From Succinivibrio dextrinosolvens DSM 3072 (GTDB lineage Bacteria > Pseudomonadota > Gammaproteobacteria > Enterobacterales > Succinivibrionaceae), in assembly GCF_900167015.1 (NCBI RefSeq), contig NZ_FUXX01000026.1, forward strand, positions 1-35,515: DNA of 35,515 nt, written 5' to 3'. Below are positions 35,302 through 35,515 of this stretch, piece after piece. The translations under genes were made by a program, and so were the position numbers. The stretch's first letter is position 1; each line of letters starts with the position of its first letter. The notes beneath the pieces were generated by a model, which was not told the origin of the DNA, did not search any database, and saw nothing but the letters and a program-made list of their open reading frames with translations.

Positions 35302-35515
35302 ATGGCTGTTGTTGAAATTCCTAAGCTTCCTCCTTTAATGGTTGTTGGTCAGGGCAAGTACAAGTATGTATCCACGTATAAGATTGCCTGGGATAAGGAG
35401 CTTAAACAGCCAAGACGTATTGCCGGTCAGAATAAGACCGTAGGTAAGATTATTGGTGGTGGAGTTGAAGGCGTTATTGAATGGACAGATGCCTTTATGG
35501 AAGAGCATCCTGAAC
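35302..35515 (+). CDS. Probable transposase, N-terminal part (cut by window end)
   Basis: An open frame of 71 codons runs off the window end, from ATG 35302 with AGGTGA 4 bases upstream. It begins MAVVEIPKLPPLMVVGQGKY, then KYVSTYKIAWDKELKQPRR and KTVGKIIGGG. The pattern of a short beta hairpin with 'YVxxxxxxWDKExKQPRR' followed by 'KxVGKI' is the usual N-terminus of IS1634/IS4-like DDE transposases, where the family comment refers to general resemblance only. The catalytic DDE part is outside the window, so the family is tentative. Confidence 0.5.
   Translation, partial: MAVVEIPKLPPLMVVGQGKYKYVSTYKIAWDKELKQPRRIAGQNKTVGKIIGGGVEGVIEWTDAFMEEHPE

Noticed and set aside
1-35515. CRISPR arrays, tRNA or rRNA genes, prophage
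   Set aside because: No regularly spaced repeats, no tRNA cloverleaf ending in CCA and no phage structural genes were seen.

Overview
The window looks like chromosomal DNA of an AT-rich, Gram-negative gammaproteobacterium, most likely from the Succinivibrionaceae (Succinivibrio/Anaerobiospirillum relatives). The evidence is a lipid A/outer-membrane assembly cluster (lpxD-fabZ-lpxA-lpxB, skp, bamA, rseP) joined to rpsB-tsf-pyrH-frr-uppS-cdsA-dxr in the gammaproteobacterial order, plus map-glnD next to it. The taxon is inference from gene order and protein style; no search was run.

Layout. 1-3701: the tail of a possible membrane protein, a DegS-type membrane-anchored protease, and a convergent large orphan N6-adenine DNA methyltransferase with two N-terminal helix-turn-helix-like segments. 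3702-7305: metY (O-acetylhomoserine sulfhydrylase) behind a leader containing an 11-codon ORF and a long inverted repeat, a 490-base gap with two candidate small RNAs, sodB, and a small unknown protein. 7416-9470: two tandem, diverged MglB-like sugar-binding proteins with no transporter partners, then a gap with a third candidate small RNA. 9783-26685: 17 consecutive minus-strand genes, rpsB-tsf-pyrH-frr-uppS-cdsA-dxr-rseP-bamA-skp-lpxD-fabZ-lpxA-lpxB-rnhB-accA-tilS. These cover translation, isoprenoid carrier and phospholipid synthesis, outer-membrane protein assembly, lipid A synthesis and fatty-acid initiation. dnaE, which lies between rnhB and accA in E. coli, is absent and a promoter occupies the gap. 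27005-31458: an RNase Z-like metallo-beta-lactamase fold protein, then map-glnD. 31461-35515: a large unrecognised exported protein, an ATPase fused to a PD-(D/E)XK-like domain, and the start of a probable transposase, so the right end is accessory DNA.

How it fits together. DegS and RseP are the two successive proteases of the sigma-E envelope stress pathway, and BamA, Skp and the Lpx enzymes build the envelope that the pathway monitors. The rpsB leader has the layout of the S2 autoregulatory leader. The least explained parts are non-coding: the structured minus-strand RNA between metY and sodB, two plus-strand terminators facing no coding gene, the metY leader, and a 13-base promoter element shared by sodB and rpsB. 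Everything here was read by eye. RNA folds, promoters and distant homologies are proposals, not computed results.
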